Shown here one piece after another: positions 37,803 to 46,163 of a stretch of DNA of 64,000 bases (positions within the stretch are counted from its first letter, which is position 1; each line of letters begins with the position of its first letter). Origin of the DNA: Flexivirga meconopsidis (GTDB lineage Bacteria > Actinomycetota > Actinomycetes > Actinomycetales > Dermatophilaceae); the NCBI RefSeq assembly GCF_026162425.1, contig NZ_JAOBQJ010000002.1, positions 62,001 to 126,000 of the forward strand, given 5' to 3'. The notes below the pieces were generated by a model. The model searched no databases. It was not told the DNA's origin and saw only the letters and a program-made list of their open reading frames with translations. Both the position numbers and the translations under genes were made by a program.

Positions 37803-38498
37803 ATGCGTGTTGTTGTCGTCGGCGCGGGAAGCGTCGGCCGGTCGATCGCCCGGGAGCTGATCCTGCGCGGTCACCAGGTGCTGATCATCGACAAGTACGC
37901 CGAGGAGGCGCGCACCCGTGCCGTGCCGGATGCGGCCTGGCTGCTTGCCGACGCGTGCGAGATCAGCACGCTGCGCGAAGCGCGGCTCGAGGACTGCGAG
38001 GTGGTCGTCTGCGCCACCGGCGACGACAAGGTCAACCTGGTCGTGTCGCTGCTGGCCAAGACCGAGTTCGGGATCAACCGCACCGTGGCCCGGGTGAACA
38101 ACCCGAAGAACGAGTGGATGTTCGACGAGGCGTGGGGTGTCGACGTCGCGGTCTCGACGCCTCGGTTGATGACCGCTCTGGTCGAGGAAGCCGTCAGCGT
38201 CGGCGACCTGGTCCGGCTGTTTCAGTTCCAGCAGGGCAAGGCCACGATGGTGGAGATCACCGTGCCCGCCGACAGCCCCAACGTCGGCGTCGCGGTCGGA
38301 CAGCTGGAGTTGCCGCCGGAGTGCGTGCTCGTCGGCATCATCCGCGACGAGGTGCCGATCCCGCCCAGCCCGTATGACGCGATCGAGGCGCTCGACGAAC
38401 TGCTGCTGCTTGCGACACCGGAGGCCGAGCAGTCGCTCGGCGCGGTGCTCACCGGGCGCCCGGCGGACCAGATCCGCACCCACTCGCCCGGCGAGTAG
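37803..38498 (+). CDS. TrkA/CeoC-type potassium-channel regulatory protein
   Basis: 231 aa, RCK_N domain starting RVVVVGAGSVGRSIARELI with acidic VLIIDK strand, and RCK_C domain with VEITVPADSPNVGV. It is the second half of the CeoB/CeoC pair and probably forms hetero-oligomers with the preceding product. GGAG at 37790-37793 supports ATG 37803. It ends 3 bases before the convergent OB-fold gene. Confidence 0.92.
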   Translation: MRVVVVGAGSVGRSIARELILRGHQVLIIDKYAEEARTRAVPDAAWLLADACEISTLREARLEDCEVVVCATGDDKVNLVVSLLAKTEFGINRTVARVNNPKNEWMFDEAWGVDVAVSTPRLMTALVEEAVSVGDLVRLFQFQQGKATMVEITVPADSPNVGVAVGQLELPPECVLVGIIRDEVPIPPSPYDAIEALDELLLLATPEAEQSLGAVLTGRPADQIRTHSPGE

Positions 38499-38501
38499 GT
38501 C

Positions 38502-38876
38502 CTACCGATCCTGCTTGATCTCGTATGCCGGGTTGAAGATCGTCGGGACACCCTTCAGATAGGTGACCCGGCCCTTCACCTTCAGGTAGACACCCGGCTC
38601 GATGCCGCCGATCCGGCGACGGCCCAGCCACACCAGGTTCATCGTCCGGCTGCCGTCGTCCAGGTCGACCACCATGGCCGGGACCGTGCCACTGCGCGGC
38701 CGCAGGCTGACGCTGCGGACGGTGCCGCAACAAGACGCCATCGACCGGTCAGTGGCGTCACAGATCGGCGTGGCGCCGTGCTTCCTGGCTGCCTCGCGCA
38801 ATTCGTCCCGCTCCAGCGAGGTCTCCGACCGGGTCAACCGGTCGGCAACCTTGCCGAACGAGGTCTTCAAACTCAT
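38502..38876 (-). CDS. OB-fold nucleic-acid-binding-type protein (Rv2694c-like)
   Basis: 124 aa. The central 70 residues fit an OB-fold: TVRSVSLRPRSGTVPAMVVD, DGSRTMNLVWLGRRRIGGI, PGVYLKVKGRVTYLKGVPTI. Conserved in the dut cluster of actinobacteria (M. tuberculosis Rv2694c). The function is not established; a tRNA/ssDNA-binding role is only suggested by the fold. ATG 38876 starts 1 base after the DUF3710 stop, so the two are co-expressed. Confidence 0.82.
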   Translation of the reverse strand: MSLKTSFGKVADRLTRSETSLERDELREAARKHGATPICDATDRSMASCCGTVRSVSLRPRSGTVPAMVVDLDDGSRTMNLVWLGRRRIGGIEPGVYLKVKGRVTYLKGVPTIFNPAYEIKQDR

Positions 38877-38877
38877 C

Positions 38878-39750
38878 TCAACGCACCTCGGTGATTTCCG
38901 GGCCACGCTCGAACGGCTTGAAGTCGTCGGCGGTGTCGGACTTGTCGCCGGTCTGATCCGGCTTGGCATTCGGGTCGGCCGGGGTCTCCTCGGCCTGCGC
39001 CAGCACCTCCTGCGGGATCTGCAGCGGCAGCATCTCGCGGGGCGCGCGCGCCTCGGTGCCGCGGACCACGACGCTGCGGCGCAGAAACGCCAGCAGCGGC
39101 TCGGCCGCGGCCTCGTCGATCGCGGCGTTCCCGGACAGCACCGCGCGCAGGAACCAGCGGGGCCCGTCGACGCCGACGAACCGGGCCGGTGCGTAGGTGG
39201 TGCGGCCGTCCGGGCCGCGGGTGGGCATCCGGGAGTGGAGTTCGATGCCGAGCGGGCCGAGCTTCTCTTCCGCGGTGCCGCCACCACCGAGCAGGTTGTC
39301 GGCGATCTCGTCACGGATGTCGTCCCACACACCACTGCTCTTCGGGGCGGCGAAAACCTGCAACTGGCAGGCGGATTCGCCTTGCACGACGGTCATGCCA
39401 GTGATCTCCTGACCGGACTCGTCGACGTCGAGACGGATCTCCATGCTCGACTCGGGAATGATCGCCAGCGAGCCGAAGTCGAGCCGCGAGTCGAGGTCGT
39501 CGACCTCGGCACGATCGAACGGGCCCTCCGACCGGTCCACCGTGTGAGGGCGCGGTAGACGTCCCTCCGGCGCGCTGTCGGCGGCGTCGTCTGCGGACTC
39601 GTCGGTGTCGCTGGTGTCGCCCGTGACCTGGTCCACCGACTCGGCGTCGGTCACCTCGGCGTCGTCATCGGTGGCGGCGTCGACGTCATCGACCTGGGCG
39701 ACCGCGGTCTGGTCGCCGCTGTCCTTGGCCTTGCGTCGGAAAAGTCCCAC
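38878..39750 (-). CDS. DUF3710 family protein
   Basis: 290 aa. The first 75 residues are acidic and disordered (many Asp/Ala). The DUF3710 core starts near RSEGPFDRAEVDDLDSRLDFG and includes MTVVQGESACQLQVFAAPKSSGVWDDI. The family is almost restricted to actinobacteria and is linked to dut (Rv2696c-Rv2697c). Its function is unknown. GTG 39750 has AAAGGGG some 14 bases upstream. Confidence 0.88.
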   Translation of the reverse strand: MGLFRRKAKDSGDQTAVAQVDDVDAATDDDAEVTDAESVDQVTGDTSDTDESADDAADSAPEGRLPRPHTVDRSEGPFDRAEVDDLDSRLDFGSLAIIPESSMEIRLDVDESGQEITGMTVVQGESACQLQVFAAPKSSGVWDDIRDEIADNLLGGGGTAEEKLGPLGIELHSRMPTRGPDGRTTYAPARFVGVDGPRWFLRAVLSGNAAIDEAAAEPLLAFLRRSVVVRGTEARAPREMLPLQIPQEVLAQAEETPADPNAKPDQTGDKSDTADDFKPFERGPEITEVR

Positions 39751-39786
39751 GATGCGTTGTGCCCCTTTGTCTTGTTGTTCTTGCCT

Positions 39787-40239
39787 TCAGCGACCGGCGA
39801 AGCCGCCGCTTGCTCCGTGTCCAGTCTCACCCCGGACGCTGTCCGGAAGCGAATCGACCGGCTCCCATTGCACCGCCACGACCTGTTGGACCACCAACTG
39901 CGCGATCCGGTCGCCGCGCTCTATGGTGAACGACTCGCGCGGGTCGTGGTTGATCAGGTTGACCTGAACCTCGCCCCGGTAGCCCGCGTCGACCGTCCCC
40001 GGCCCGTTGAGCGTCGTCACGCCGTGCCGGGCAGCCAGCCCGGATCGTGGGTGCACGAACCCGGCGTAGCCCTCCGGGATCGCGATCGCGATGCCGGTCG
40101 GCACCAGCGACCGATGCCCCGGCGCCAACGTGACGCCCACCCGGGCGTACAGGTCGACGCCGGCGTCACCCGGCCGGGCGTATGACGGCAGCGGCAGCCC
40201 GGGATCGAGCTGCCGCACCGGCATACGCACTGATTGCAC
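39787..40239 (-). CDS. dut: dUTP diphosphatase
   Basis: 150 aa. All five trimeric dUTPase motifs are present: GDAGVDLYA, HPRSGLAARHG, GTVDAGYRGEVQV, RGDRIAQLVV, and RGETGHGASGG at the mobile C-terminus. It converts dUTP to dUMP, keeping uracil out of DNA and feeding dTMP synthesis. GTG 40239 (2 bases after the DUF4193 stop) is preferred; ATG 40224 is possible, and the longer frame to 40320 is DUF4193 sequence read in another frame. Confidence 0.96.
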   Translation of the reverse strand: MQSVRMPVRQLDPGLPLPSYARPGDAGVDLYARVGVTLAPGHRSLVPTGIAIAIPEGYAGFVHPRSGLAARHGVTTLNGPGTVDAGYRGEVQVNLINHDPRESFTIERGDRIAQLVVQQVVAVQWEPVDSLPDSVRGETGHGASGGFAGR

Positions 40240-40241
40240 GG

Positions 40242-40541
40242 TCAGGCCGCGCACTCGGTGCAGACCGGAAGCCCGCCGACCTCTTTGGCCAGCTGGCTGC
40301 GGTGATGCACCAGGAAGCACTTGGAGCAGGTGAATTCGTCCGCCTGACGCGGAATCACCTGCACCGACAGTTCCTCGCCCGAGAGGTCGGCTCCCGGAAG
40401 TTCGAAGCCCTCGGCCTGCTCGGTCTCGTCGACATCGACGCTTGCGGTGTTCTTGTCGACCCGGCGTGCCTTCAACTCCTCGATGGAGTCGTTGTCGATG
40501 TCGTCGTCCGACTTACGTGGAGCGTCGTAATCTGTTGCCAT
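40242..40541 (-). CDS. DUF4193 zinc-ribbon-like protein
   Basis: 99 aa. The N-terminal half is acidic (DDDIDNDSIEELKARR), the C-terminal half a four-cysteine zinc ribbon: CSKC in DEFTCSKCFLVHHRSQL and CTEC at the very end. Homologue of M. tuberculosis Rv2699c and of similar actinobacterial proteins beside dut. Function unknown; a regulatory or RNA-polymerase-associated role has not been shown by anything here. ATG 40541 is the first codon of the conserved region. It is the first gene of the DUF4193-dut-DUF3710-OB operon. Confidence 0.9.
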   Translation of the reverse strand: MATDYDAPRKSDDDIDNDSIEELKARRVDKNTASVDVDETEQAEGFELPGADLSGEELSVQVIPRQADEFTCSKCFLVHHRSQLAKEVGGLPVCTECAA

Positions 40542-40674
40542 TGCTTGGTTTTCCCGTCTCCTCGTCCGCCCACTCATGCCTGCCCGGGCGCGTCGTTTGA
40601 TGTCCTTGGGCGCAATAACGCCAGACCGGCCGATTTTGTGCCCGAGCGGCGGCGATTGTGCCCCATCGGCGGCC

Positions 40675-40698
40675 GGCCCCGACACGCGGGGTCGGGCC
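40675..40698 (-). terminator. Possible terminator of suhB
   Basis: GGCCCCGAC and GTCGGGCC form an 8-bp stem with one bulged base and a 7-base loop, 19 bases past the suhB stop. No T-run follows. The rest of the 175-base gap 40542-40716 should contain the DUF4193 promoter, but I cannot point to convincing hexamers. Confidence 0.4.
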
Positions 40699-40716
40699 TT
40701 GGCTCAGTCGGGGTCC

Positions 40717-41574
40717 TCAGCCGAGCGGGCGGGCGTCCACCACCGGAGCCAGTCGGTCGACCAACGCCCGGGAACCGGCCAGCACCAGGTCCGCGTCGGG
40801 GGCACCCCCGGAACGACCCACCACCACGCCGCCGGCCTCGGTCACGACCAACCGTCCCGCCGCCTGATCCCAGGCGTTGAGGCCCGACTCGTAGTAGGCG
40901 TCGAGGCGGCCGGCGCCGACCGAGCACAGGTCGAGCGCAGCGCTGCCGGCCCGCCGGATGTCCCGCACCTGGTCGATGAGCTCGCCGACCAGCGCGGCCT
41001 GCTTGCGGCGCTTGGCTGCGTCATACCCGAAGCCGGTGCCGACCAGCGACAGCGCAAGGTCGGTCTGGTTGCTCACCGACAGCTGCGCGGAGCGACCGGC
41101 ATGCCGCAGGTGCGCACCGCCACCCTGCCGGGCATGGAACAGCTCGTCGGTCATCGGGTTGACGACGGCGCCCACGACCGGCCGCCAGCCGCCGGACACC
41201 GACACGTCCCCGACGCAGGCGGCGACCGACACGGCATACGCCGGCAACTGGTAGAGGTAGTTCACGGTGCCGTCGATCGGGTCCACCACCCAGGTGATGC
41301 CGGATCGGCTCTGCCGCGAACCGCCCTCCTCGCCGAGCAGCCCATCGTCCGGGCGCAGTTGCTCCAGGCGGGTCCGCAGCAGCTCCTCACTGCGCTGGTC
41401 CATCACCGTGACGACGTCGGTCGCGGTGCTCTTGGTGGCCGCGACGCCGAGCCGGTCCGGGCGTTCGTCGACGATGAGCCGACCGGCCTCCAGCGCCAGG
41501 TCGCAGGCCAGCTGCTCCAGCGCGACGAGTTCCGAAGGGGCGGGGGTGGTGTCCACGTCGTCAGTCCATTCCAC
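40717..41574 (-). CDS. suhB: Inositol-1-monophosphatase family protein
   Basis: 285 aa. The metal-binding motifs are GEEGG, WVVDPIDGTVNYLY and WDQAAGRLVVTEAGG. It hydrolyses inositol-1-phosphate and related phosphates; in actinobacteria inositol feeds mycothiol and phosphatidylinositol. The homologue sits in the same cluster in M. tuberculosis (Rv2701c) and Streptomyces. ATG 41574 lies inside the 3' end of hemH (14-base overlap). Confidence 0.94.
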   Translation of the reverse strand: MEWTDDVDTTPAPSELVALEQLACDLALEAGRLIVDERPDRLGVAATKSTATDVVTVMDQRSEELLRTRLEQLRPDDGLLGEEGGSRQSRSGITWVVDPIDGTVNYLYQLPAYAVSVAACVGDVSVSGGWRPVVGAVVNPMTDELFHARQGGGAHLRHAGRSAQLSVSNQTDLALSLVGTGFGYDAAKRRKQAALVGELIDQVRDIRRAGSAALDLCSVGAGRLDAYYESGLNAWDQAAGRLVVTEAGGVVVGRSGGAPDADLVLAGSRALVDRLAPVVDARPLG

Positions 41575-42787
41575 AGGCAGCGGGTTTGTGGGCGCGCAGG
41601 TTGGGGCAGCACCCGGCGGCGCAGATCGGCGGCATCGGCGCGCCCGGCCAGCCGACGAGCTCGACCTGCTCGCCGCGGGCCTGAGCGGCCCGCTCCTCGA
41701 CCAGGTCGGCCAGGCCCATCACGAACTCGGGGTCGGTGCCGACCGTCGGCACGCGGGTCATCTTCAGCCCGACCTCTGCGGCGGTCGCGGCGGCCTCGGT
41801 GTCGAGGTCGTGCACCACCTCCATGTGGTCGGACACGAACCCGATCGGCGCGACCACGACGTCGGTGACCCCCTGCGCCGCGAGGCTGCGCAGATGGTCG
41901 TTGACGTCCGGCTCCAGCCAGGGCTGGCTGGGCGACCCCGAGCGCGAGCAGTAGACCAGCGCGCCACTCAAGTTGCGGTCGAGGGTTATACCCGCCTCGT
42001 CGAGGATGACGTGCGCGATCTCGTCGTGCTGGTGCTCGTAGAGGTTGCCCTCGCCGTCGCCGGGGCCGGACGTGTCGTCCATCGCCTCCGGGATCGAGTG
42101 CGTCACGAAGACCACCCGGAGCTTGTCGTCGTCGGGCTGGCCGCAGCCACGGACCGCCTCGGTGACCAGCCGAGCGTTCACCCGGGTGAAGCTGGGATGA
42201 GTGGCATACTGCCGGATCTTGTCGACCGCCAGCTGCCGGTCCTCGTCGGCCAACTCGATGAGCGCGGCCGCGATGTCCTCGCGATACTGCCGGCACGAGC
42301 TGTATGACGCATAGGCGCTCGTCGTCACGATCAGCACCTGCCGGGCGCCGGCATCCTGCGCCTGTCGGAGCGTGTCGACCAGGAACGGTTCGCTGTTGCG
42401 GTTACCGAGCAGCACCGGGGTGGCGACTCCGCGCCGGCGCAGTTCGGCGTGCAGTGCCTGCTGCAGCGCGCGGGTCTGATCGTTGATCGGGCTTTTGCCG
42501 CCCCGGGCGTAGTAGTGCTCGGCAACCGCTTCGAGACGCTCGTCCGGCACGCCGCGTCCCGCGGTCACCCGACGCAGGAACGGCATGACCTCCTCGGTCG
42601 ACTCCGGACCGCCGAACGACAGCACGACGATCGCGTCATACGGTCGCACCGCGAGGCCCTCGTCCTCGGTCGCCGGTTCGGGGTCGAGCGCGCCCTCGGT
42701 AACCGGGTCGGCCGGGGATGCCGGGCGCGCCGGGACCTCGCCGTCGCCCTTGGTGGCGTCCGGTGGCTCGGCGATCGGCGACGACAT
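41561..42787 (-). CDS. hemH: Ferrochelatase (coproporphyrin-type, with candidate [2Fe-2S] cysteines)
   Basis: 408 aa from ATG 42787, chosen because AAGGAG lies 10 bases upstream; the first 45 residues are an acidic Pro/Ala-rich extension. VVLSFGGPE opens the catalytic core, VFVTHSIPEAMDD carries the catalytic His, and FVSDHMEVVHDLD the acidic face. Cysteines in YSSCRQYRED and CAAGCCPN match the ligand pattern of the [2Fe-2S] ferrochelatases of actinobacteria such as M. tuberculosis. In these bacteria the enzyme inserts iron into coproporphyrin III, so cpfC may be the better name. It is divergent from sepH across a 169-base gap. Confidence 0.94.
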   Translation of the reverse strand: MSSPIAEPPDATKGDGEVPARPASPADPVTEGALDPEPATEDEGLAVRPYDAIVVLSFGGPESTEEVMPFLRRVTAGRGVPDERLEAVAEHYYARGGKSPINDQTRALQQALHAELRRRGVATPVLLGNRNSEPFLVDTLRQAQDAGARQVLIVTTSAYASYSSCRQYREDIAAALIELADEDRQLAVDKIRQYATHPSFTRVNARLVTEAVRGCGQPDDDKLRVVFVTHSIPEAMDDTSGPGDGEGNLYEHQHDEIAHVILDEAGITLDRNLSGALVYCSRSGSPSQPWLEPDVNDHLRSLAAQGVTDVVVAPIGFVSDHMEVVHDLDTEAAATAAEVGLKMTRVPTVGTDPEFVMGLADLVEERAAQARGEQVELVGWPGAPMPPICAAGCCPNLRAHKPAACGMD

Positions 42788-42956
42788 GGGGCGGGACTCC
42801 TTTGCGGGCACAGATTGGGGGTGGACGCGGAGCGTCTACCGTGAAGACTACGACGAGTCGGGGACGCGGTTTCGGCGCGCCCTGCGGAGCCATCGCGCGC
42901 CTGCGTGGCATGGTGGTCTGCGGTTGCTAGGACTGGCCTATTTGGGAGAAACGCAC

Positions 42957-44324
42957 ATGCGGGAGTTGCGCCTGACCGGCGTCCATGAGGACGGCGAACA
43001 CCTGTTGCTCGTCGACGACGAGGGCGAGCGGTCGCAGTTGCGCATCACCGAGGAGCTGCGCGCCGCCATCCGGCGGGACCGCTCGCGGGCCCTCGCCGAC
43101 GCGGGCGTGCCCGAACCCGAACAGGTCGAGCTGCGGCCGCGCGACGTGCAAACGTTGCTGCGTTCGGGGCTGTCCCTGGAGGACGTTGCCGAACGGTCCG
43201 GCTGGACCGTGGAAAAGGTCTCCCGATACGAAGCCCCGATCCGCGCCGAGCGCGACTACGTCGCCGGCCTGGCCCGGGCGGTGCTGGTAGCCGACGCGAC
43301 CGCGCGACGCGGCGAGGAAGGCACCTTCGGCGAGCGGATCGAGCGCCGGCTCGACGGTCGTGGCGTCGACGCCGACGACGTGACCTGGGACTCCTGGCGC
43401 AGCAGCGACCAGGACTGGACCGTGCAGTGCAGCTTCCCCGCCGGCGGCAAACTGCGGCACGCGACATGGCGTTTCGGCATCGACGGCCGCACCCTGACAC
43501 CGGTCGACGACGAGGCACGCTGGCTCGGTGAGGACGAGACCTCGCCAGGTCCGTTGCAGGCAGCCGCGCCGGTGCGCGACAGTTCGGTGTACGACGTCGA
43601 GGCCGAAGGCGGACTCGACGCCGCGCCCGCGCCGAAGGTCCGCACGGTCCGCGGCGGGACGACCAGCTCGGCCACCGCAGTGCCCGTGCACCCGGCCGGC
43701 CGGGCGCACGACCGACGCGATGCCGACGCCGGCCTGTCGGCGACGGCCGACGCCGAGACCGTCGACCTGATGGCTGCGATGCGTGAACGCACCAAGGGGC
43801 GCCGCCGCAAGAGCCGCGGGCGCCAGTCGCAGTCCGCGCAGTTCCCCGCCGACGCCGCGCCGCCCGAGCAACTCGACACCGACGGTAGGCCGCCGCCCGC
43901 GGGATCGCACCCCCGACCGGAGGCGCCGAAGGCCGAGGAGCTCGGCCACGATCCGGTGACCGGCACCGCGGACATGTTCGCCGACCTCGACTTGAGCGAC
44001 GTGCAGCCGGCCGAGGACACCGAAGGTGCCGGTGCGCCCGATGCGAGTGCTTCGGGCGAAGCCGTCGCCGAGGCGACCGTCGACAACGCCGACAACGCGG
44101 ACGCCGACAAAGCCGACGATGTCGTCGCCGTTGACGACATCGCACCGGACGACGACCGGGATGCCGTGACGTTCGAACCGGACACGGAGCCGGCACCGGT
44201 CGCGCAGCCGCACGACGATGAGGTCGAGGCCATTCCCGACCGTCCGAGTGCTGCTCGCAAGGGTCGCCCGAGCGTGCCCAGCTGGGACGACATCATGTTC
44301 GGCCGGCGGCCGGGCCGCGACTGA
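42957..44324 (+). CDS. sepH: Septation protein SepH
   Basis: 455 aa. Residues 1 to about 170 are the DUF3071 domain: RELRLTGVHEDGEHLLLVD, ITEELRAAIRRDR, and a helix-turn-helix-like LEDVAERSGWTVEKVSRYE. The remaining two thirds are acidic, Ala/Asp/Pro-rich and disordered. In Streptomyces SepH binds FtsZ and stimulates its assembly. GGGAGA 8-13 bases upstream supports ATG 42957; the open frame upstream reads into hemH sequence. It is beside hemH and suhB as in Streptomyces. Confidence 0.92.
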   Translation: MRELRLTGVHEDGEHLLLVDDEGERSQLRITEELRAAIRRDRSRALADAGVPEPEQVELRPRDVQTLLRSGLSLEDVAERSGWTVEKVSRYEAPIRAERDYVAGLARAVLVADATARRGEEGTFGERIERRLDGRGVDADDVTWDSWRSSDQDWTVQCSFPAGGKLRHATWRFGIDGRTLTPVDDEARWLGEDETSPGPLQAAAPVRDSSVYDVEAEGGLDAAPAPKVRTVRGGTTSSATAVPVHPAGRAHDRRDADAGLSATADAETVDLMAAMRERTKGRRRKSRGRQSQSAQFPADAAPPEQLDTDGRPPPAGSHPRPEAPKAEELGHDPVTGTADMFADLDLSDVQPAEDTEGAGAPDASASGEAVAEATVDNADNADADKADDVVAVDDIAPDDDRDAVTFEPDTEPAPVAQPHDDEVEAIPDRPSAARKGRPSVPSWDDIMFGRRPGRD

Positions 44325-44335
44325 GCGGTCCAACC

Positions 44336-46156
44336 TCAGCGACGATCGCGCCGCTGCGCGTCATACCCCGGCAGCCGGTGATCGGCGATTTCGCTGCGCC
44401 GGAGGCCGATCGTTTCGGCCTCGTCGGCATACGGCTCGCGCCCGCTGTCCTCGTAGGACACGTCGTACGACGCGTGATGCTCATCGGCGCGCTGCGGCTC
44501 CGGCGGCCGGGCACGCGGCGGGCGTCCGGGGTGCCGAACTGCCGGTGCGGCAGCACGGACCTTGGCCGGCACCGGGATCGACCGGCCGGCGTTCCAGATC
44601 AGCACGGCGCTCGCCCACGCGACCAGCACGACCGCGGCCAGAATCATGCCCACCTCGGCGTTGGTCGGTATGGCGACGGCCACGATGCCGCCGATCACCC
44701 ACGACAACTGCAGCAGGGTCTCCGACCGGCCGAACACGCTGGTGCGCATGTGCTCCGGGACGGTGTCCTGAATCTGCGAATCAAGCGCCAGCTTGCCGAG
44801 CTGTTGCCCCACGCCGGCGACGAAGCCGACCGCAACCGCGGTCACCACCGAGAAGTGCACCGCCGCGATCACCACCATCACTGCGTCGGCGACGAGCGTC
44901 GCCAGCACGATGACCCGTGGGGAGGCGATCTTCAGCGCGGCACCCATCACGGTGCCGACCGAGTTGCCCACACCCGCGGCGCCCAGCACGAGGGCGAGCG
45001 CGAGCGTCTTGCGGTCCTCCCAGCCGGGGAACGGGTGGGTGCGCACCAGGAACGCCAGGAAGATCGTGAGGAATCCGGACAACCAGCGCAGGCCGGTGTT
45101 GGCCCGCAGTGCCGTGACCACGGCCGGGCCGATGCCGCGGCTGGAAGCCGCGCCCGTCGCCAGCCCGACCAGCGGCGCCGGCTTCTCACCCACGCTGGAG
45201 TCCACCCGCGGCGGCAGCAGGATCGCCAGCACCGTGCCGACCGCGAAGAGCAGCGCGGCCACCCGCAGCGCCCAGGAGGCACCGCCGACCGCTGACGCCG
45301 CACCGGCCAGCGCACCCGCCACCCCGGCCCCCACGACACCGGCCAGCGACAGCCGGCCGTTGGCCTTCACCAGGGTGAGTTGCTCGGGCAACAGCCGGGG
45401 CGCCGCGGCTGACCTGGTCACCAGGTAGGCCTTGGAGGACACCAGCACGCACAACGCGACCGGGAAGAGCCACGCCGATCCGTCGTCGACCGCTTGCGCG
45501 AGCACCCAGCACAGGAAGGCCCGGATCGCCAGCGTCGCGCCGATCGCCCACCGCCGGCCGTGCCGGAAGCGGTCCAGCAACGGCCCGATCAGTGGTGCGA
45601 CGATCGCGAACGGCAGCATGGTCAGGCACAGGAAGAGCAGCACCTGCCCCTTGGCCTGCGCCGAGGAGACCGAGAAGAACACCGTGCCGGCCAGCCCGAT
45701 CGCAACCGCGGCGTCTCCGGCGGAGCTGAACGCGTGCACCTGGATGAGCCGGGCCAGTCCGCTCTCCCCCGCGCCCTGTGCCTCACTGGCCTTGCGCGCC
45801 GCGCGGACCGTGCCCTTGCTCGCGGCGGCGGTGAACTTCGCCATCGCCTCGGCGCCGCGCTTCACCCCGCGCCCGGCGGCCCGCGCGGTGTCGGCGCGCG
45901 AGTGCACCGAGGGCGCGGTGTCGGCTGCCTTATCGCCCGTCGCCTCGTATGGCGCCTCGCCGTTCGGGTATGACGCAGGCGGCGTCCGCGGCGGTGGCTG
46001 GACCCGTCGCGGTGGTGCGTCGTACCGGTCCTGCGCCCGCTCGCGCGGTCGCGGCGGCATCGGCCGGGTGCGCGGCGTGTCGGGGATCGGTTCGGTGAAC
46101 GCGCGATCCCGCTCCGCACGTCGGCGCTGCCGACCGGACAGACCGTCGCGACTCAT
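44336..46156 (-). CDS. MFS-type membrane protein with long cytosolic tails
   Basis: 606 aa. Residues 1-125 are polar, Pro/Arg-rich and disordered; twelve membrane segments follow (HAFSSAGDAAVAIGLAGTVF onward), and the last 75 residues are again polar with many Arg, Glu and Tyr. The transporter core resembles actinobacterial MFS proteins that stand beside sepH. Substrate unknown. The disordered tails are unusual for a simple carrier and might tie it to cell-division or envelope proteins; that is an inference from the neighbourhood. It ends 11 bases from the convergent sepH gene. Confidence 0.82.
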   Translation of the reverse strand: MSRDGLSGRQRRRAERDRAFTEPIPDTPRTRPMPPRPRERAQDRYDAPPRRVQPPPRTPPASYPNGEAPYEATGDKAADTAPSVHSRADTARAAGRGVKRGAEAMAKFTAAASKGTVRAARKASEAQGAGESGLARLIQVHAFSSAGDAAVAIGLAGTVFFSVSSAQAKGQVLLFLCLTMLPFAIVAPLIGPLLDRFRHGRRWAIGATLAIRAFLCWVLAQAVDDGSAWLFPVALCVLVSSKAYLVTRSAAAPRLLPEQLTLVKANGRLSLAGVVGAGVAGALAGAASAVGGASWALRVAALLFAVGTVLAILLPPRVDSSVGEKPAPLVGLATGAASSRGIGPAVVTALRANTGLRWLSGFLTIFLAFLVRTHPFPGWEDRKTLALALVLGAAGVGNSVGTVMGAALKIASPRVIVLATLVADAVMVVIAAVHFSVVTAVAVGFVAGVGQQLGKLALDSQIQDTVPEHMRTSVFGRSETLLQLSWVIGGIVAVAIPTNAEVGMILAAVVLVAWASAVLIWNAGRSIPVPAKVRAAAPAVRHPGRPPRARPPEPQRADEHHASYDVSYEDSGREPYADEAETIGLRRSEIADHRLPGYDAQRRDRR

Positions 46157-46163
46157 GCGTCCA

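Noticed and set aside
40240-40320. Longer dUTPase starting at 40320
   Set aside because: The extra codons overlap the DUF4193 zinc-ribbon in another frame, and known dUTPases begin close to the RQLDPGLPLPS segment.
42585-42956. N-terminal extension of SepH reaching back into hemH
   Set aside because: The extension is antisense hemH sequence; ATG 42957 has a ribosome-binding site and starts the conserved domain.
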